64,000 bases of DNA from Planctomycetota bacterium (GTDB lineage: Bacteria; Planctomycetota; B15-G4; SIAN01), in NCBI GenBank assembly GCA_028289345.1, contig JANQQL010000034.1:40775-104774 (forward strand), read 5' to 3'. The notes beneath the pieces are model-generated. The model was not told the origin of the DNA. It made no database searches and saw only the letters and a program-made list of their open reading frames with translations. The translations under genes were made by a program, and so were the position numbers. Shown piece by piece: positions 61,642-64,000 of the stretch; the stretch's first letter is position 1; every line of letters begins with the position of its first letter.

Positions 61642-62877
61642 ATGCTCGTCCCCACCCACTCTAGATCGATCGCGATCCGCACATTGATTGCTGTCGGCTG
61701 CCTCACCAGCGCGGTCTCCGGACAGGAGATCCTGGTCGCGGGATTCAACTCCGGCATCCATCGCTTCGACTTCAACACCGGGGCGTTTCTCGGAACGATC
61801 GGCAACGTCAATGACCCGCTTGGCATCACTCAGGGACCGGACGGAAACATCTACGTCGCCGAAGAGGCCACCGACAAAGTGCTGCGCTTCGACGGCAACA
61901 CGTTCGAGTTCATCGACGAGTTCGTGGCGGACGACCCGTCCACTCCGGACATCGATGAGAACGCCGCTCTGGACGGTCCCAGCGGCATTCTGTTCGGCGA
62001 CGACGGACACTTGTATGTGGCGAGTTTCAACAACGACCGGGTCCTTCGCTTCGATGGCACCACGGGAGCTTTCCTGGGTCGCTTTGTCGATGCTGCCGCC
62101 GGCACCTTGAACGGACCCGACGCCGGCATGGCGTGGGGACCGGACGGTCACCTGTACATTCCGAGCTTCTTCAATCACAAGATCTTGAAGTTCGATGGCA
62201 AGACCGGCGACTTCATCGAGAACTTCGTGAACGGCGGCCAGGGGGGATTGACCAACCCACGGACCATTGCGTTCCGTCAGGACGGCACTGCTTTGGTCGC
62301 GAGCGAAGGCAACGACCGGCTGCTGCAGTACGGCGCCGACGGTTCGACGATGGGGATCTTCGCGGACAACTATCCGTCCGTCAGTGGTTTTGCCATCTCC
62401 CCCACCGATGGCAACGTCTATGCGACCAGCGCCGCCCGCGACAACATTCGCCGCTTCGACGGCTTGGATGGCAGTGCGGCGGGAGTGTTGGTAACCCAAG
62501 GCGGAGGAGGTCTGGACGCCGGCGTGTTCCTCACCTTCCATCAAAACCCTTACTTGCACCTCACTCGTCTGCGTCCCGGCACCAGCGACGTCTTCAACTC
62601 CATCCTGATCGAGAACGCGACCCCCGGCGCGACCAATCTCTGGATCTTCGGCACCCAAACCGGAACCCTGCAAATCAACCGCTGCCCGAACCTGTTGATG
62701 GGAATCCTCGATCCGTCGTTCTTGTTCACCACCGCCGGTGCCAACGGCGTTTCGTTCCTCGGCTCCCTGGTCGACGACGACTTCATCGGCTTCGAACTCA
62801 TCGTTCAGGCCTACGAGCCTTCGACCTGCCGTGTGTCGAACCTGGTCATCCAGACCATCGAAGACGGCGGGCTGTGA
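61642..62877 (+). CDS. Secreted NHL/propeller protein with shared C-terminal domain
   Basis: 411 residues from ATG 61642 with ribosome site CCAGGAGG. Signal peptide MLVPTHSRSIAIRTLIAVGC. Residues about 30-300 form propeller repeats of about 45 residues: VLRFDGNTFEFIDEFV, VLRFDGTTGAFLGRFVDAAA, ILKFDGKTGDFIENFVNGG and NIRRFDGLDGSAAGVLVTQG. The pattern resembles NHL or Vgb-like lyase propellers. The last 110 residues form a beta domain ending FELIVQAYEPSTCRVSNLVI, similar to the C-termini of 40472-42193 and 59398-60984. It is probably an extracytoplasmic binding protein under the promoter at 61550. Confidence 0.82.
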   Translation: MLVPTHSRSIAIRTLIAVGCLTSAVSGQEILVAGFNSGIHRFDFNTGAFLGTIGNVNDPLGITQGPDGNIYVAEEATDKVLRFDGNTFEFIDEFVADDPSTPDIDENAALDGPSGILFGDDGHLYVASFNNDRVLRFDGTTGAFLGRFVDAAAGTLNGPDAGMAWGPDGHLYIPSFFNHKILKFDGKTGDFIENFVNGGQGGLTNPRTIAFRQDGTALVASEGNDRLLQYGADGSTMGIFADNYPSVSGFAISPTDGNVYATSAARDNIRRFDGLDGSAAGVLVTQGGGGLDAGVFLTFHQNPYLHLTRLRPGTSDVFNSILIENATPGATNLWIFGTQTGTLQINRCPNLLMGILDPSFLFTTAGANGVSFLGSLVDDDFIGFELIVQAYEPSTCRVSNLVIQTIEDGGL

Positions 62878-63454
62878 GCTGACCGAGTGAAGTGATTGCC
62901 CAGTGCACTTCGGTGGCTGGTTGGACGGTTCGCGGCGGCCTGGAGGAGATGACAATGCCAGGTCGCCGCGACGATTGGCGGAAGGAAAACTCGCCGGGAC
63001 CTTTGTCAGGCAAGTCGTGGATGAGACTCGAGTCTCTGATCCGGTGTTTCCACTTTCGATGGTCGCTGTTCCACGCGAGTCTCTGGATTCAAACGGGACG
63101 GCTCGATCGACGAGTGGGGTGGAAAGATCGAGGAAGAACGAGAGACCTCGACCAGGGTTTGTCAGCGGGCCCAAATCCCAAGCGCTGCAGGTTGATGCTT
63201 GGCACTTCGTGTTCGACCAAACTGGTCTGCGAAAGAGACGTTCCCTCCTTCGCAAGCCAGCAACGATGGACGAGTGGGACGGAGTGCTGGACCGACTTCG
63301 CGCGCTTTTCTCCTTCCCGCAACGGCGGAAGTTTCGGCGACCGATTCTTGTTCGCCCGCGTCGCGTGAACTCACTTGCTCTCAGAGTCGACTCGTTGATT
63401 CCAGAGTAGTGGGGCTCGCGAACCTCCGACCGGCCACCCGAGTGTTTCTCGTGA
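62878..63454. other. Long intergenic region after propeller gene
   Basis: About 580 bases without a convincing gene. It contains the perfect 14-base palindrome GAGACTCGAGTCTC (63023-63036). Frames open here have biased or non-protein-like composition. It ends at the hexamer repeat. Confidence 0.4.
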
Positions 63455-63574
<120 letters not shown>

Positions 63575-63907
63575 AATGAGCCGTCCGGCGTCACTGTTGT
63601 GACGAATTGTTTTAGGGCCGCGACCGTGCGGACAGGAACGATCGATGCAACGGAGTTGATGCAACAGACCTGACAGAAAACATCAACACCTGTCTGGCTG
63701 CGGGGCTTCGGCGGTTGGTGAAAGAAGCACTGCGACTCGGTGGGCTCGAGGACAACGACCCTTCAGACACACCGATGACTGGCGAGCGGGCGGGCTCCTC
63801 GACTGGATGCAGCAGCCCCGGGCCAGCGCGTCACCCACGAAGAGCCAGGCGAGGTTGTCTGCCCCGAAGTCTCCACAGCCGCCGAGCCTGGCGAAAACCC
63901 ACGCCCG
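63575..63907. other. Short intergenic stretch between two tandem repeats
   Basis: About 330 bases. No recognisable gene, RNA or repeat. A plus-strand frame from ATG 63807 enters the nonamer repeat as Thr-Asn-Gly units and stays open to the edge; the minus strand reads Val-Pro-Leu units and then stops at 63683. Neither is recognisable. Confidence 0.35.
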
Positions 63908-64000
63908 CACCAACGGCACCAACGGCACCAACGGCACCAACGGCACCAACGGCACCAACGGCACCAACGGCACCAACGGCACCAACGGCACCAACGGCAC
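63908..64000 (+). repeat. Perfect nonamer tandem repeat CACCAACGG, open at right edge
   Basis: Ten full copies plus three bases of CACCAACGG, running off the window. The period is a multiple of three, so any frame stays open: Thr-Asn-Gly on plus, Val-Pro-Leu on minus. The tract could be coding (collagen-like Gly-x-y register on plus) or a noncoding minisatellite; the missing right flank decides. Confidence 0.9.

Overview
The window looks like a chromosomal segment of a GC-rich member of the Planctomycetota, most likely a marine lineage. The evidence is the mix of families. There are three sulfatase-type enzymes, two FG-GAP/ASPIC-UnbV (CRTAC1-type) secreted proteins, two Ser/Thr kinase plus ECF sigma pairs, two FGE-like (SUMF1-type) domains, a DUF1572 DinB-like protein, a secreted Gfo/Idh/MocA oxidoreductase with a Tat signal, and very large secreted proteins. 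This assignment is by family content, not by a marker gene. I found no rRNA, tRNA, CRISPR array, phage or intact insertion sequence.

Left part (1-7.2 kb): a GT4 glycosyltransferase, cut by the window edge, stands divergent from a polysaccharide-polymerase-like membrane protein. A sulfatase-like lipoprotein with a Thr in the nucleophile position follows, then the long form of IspH and an outer-membrane-like protein. From 7.4 to 13 kb is a compact envelope and stress module: a TPR protein, a DUF4331 protein, a HupE/UreJ-like membrane protein, and an ECF sigma factor overlapping its ChrR-like zinc/cupin anti-sigma factor. From 13 to 19 kb come a small unknown protein, an ECF sigma factor fused to a multi-pass membrane tail, a secreted ankyrin protein, and an ECF sigma factor overlapping a Ser/Thr kinase.

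Middle (19-37 kb): DinB-like and small membrane proteins, ClpB, a Taq-type (M32) carboxypeptidase, an esterase-like alpha/beta hydrolase and a DUF4139 protein. A minus-strand run follows: arylsulfatase, CRTAC1, TPR, M28-like peptidase, TPR. Then come RNase HI with a zinc ribbon, a 3-hydroxyisobutyrate-dehydrogenase-like enzyme, and an orphan MupA/Atu3671-type luciferase-like monooxygenase.

Right part (38-64 kb): a 824-residue Ig/cadherin-like plus CRTAC1 protein, large secreted proteins sharing a C-terminal domain, an AOC/dirigent-barrel-like protein, and a kinase-FGE fusion overlapping another ECF sigma factor. These are followed by a sulfatase, an OM barrel, a histone-deacetylase-family enzyme, an FGE-like protein, a large propeller-dihaem cytochrome, ApbE, the Gfo oxidoreductase and two more secreted proteins. 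The last 1.1 kb holds no convincing gene but two perfect short tandem-repeat tracts, one running off the edge.

The most unusual items are an unnamed roughly 150-160 bp intergenic element with terminal inverted repeats present in three copies (15.25, 43.15 and 46.77 kb), a two-tier RNA hairpin between DUF4331 and HupE, the membrane-anchored sigma factor, two FGE-like domains that lack the expected cysteines, and a shared C-terminal domain on three otherwise different secreted proteins.
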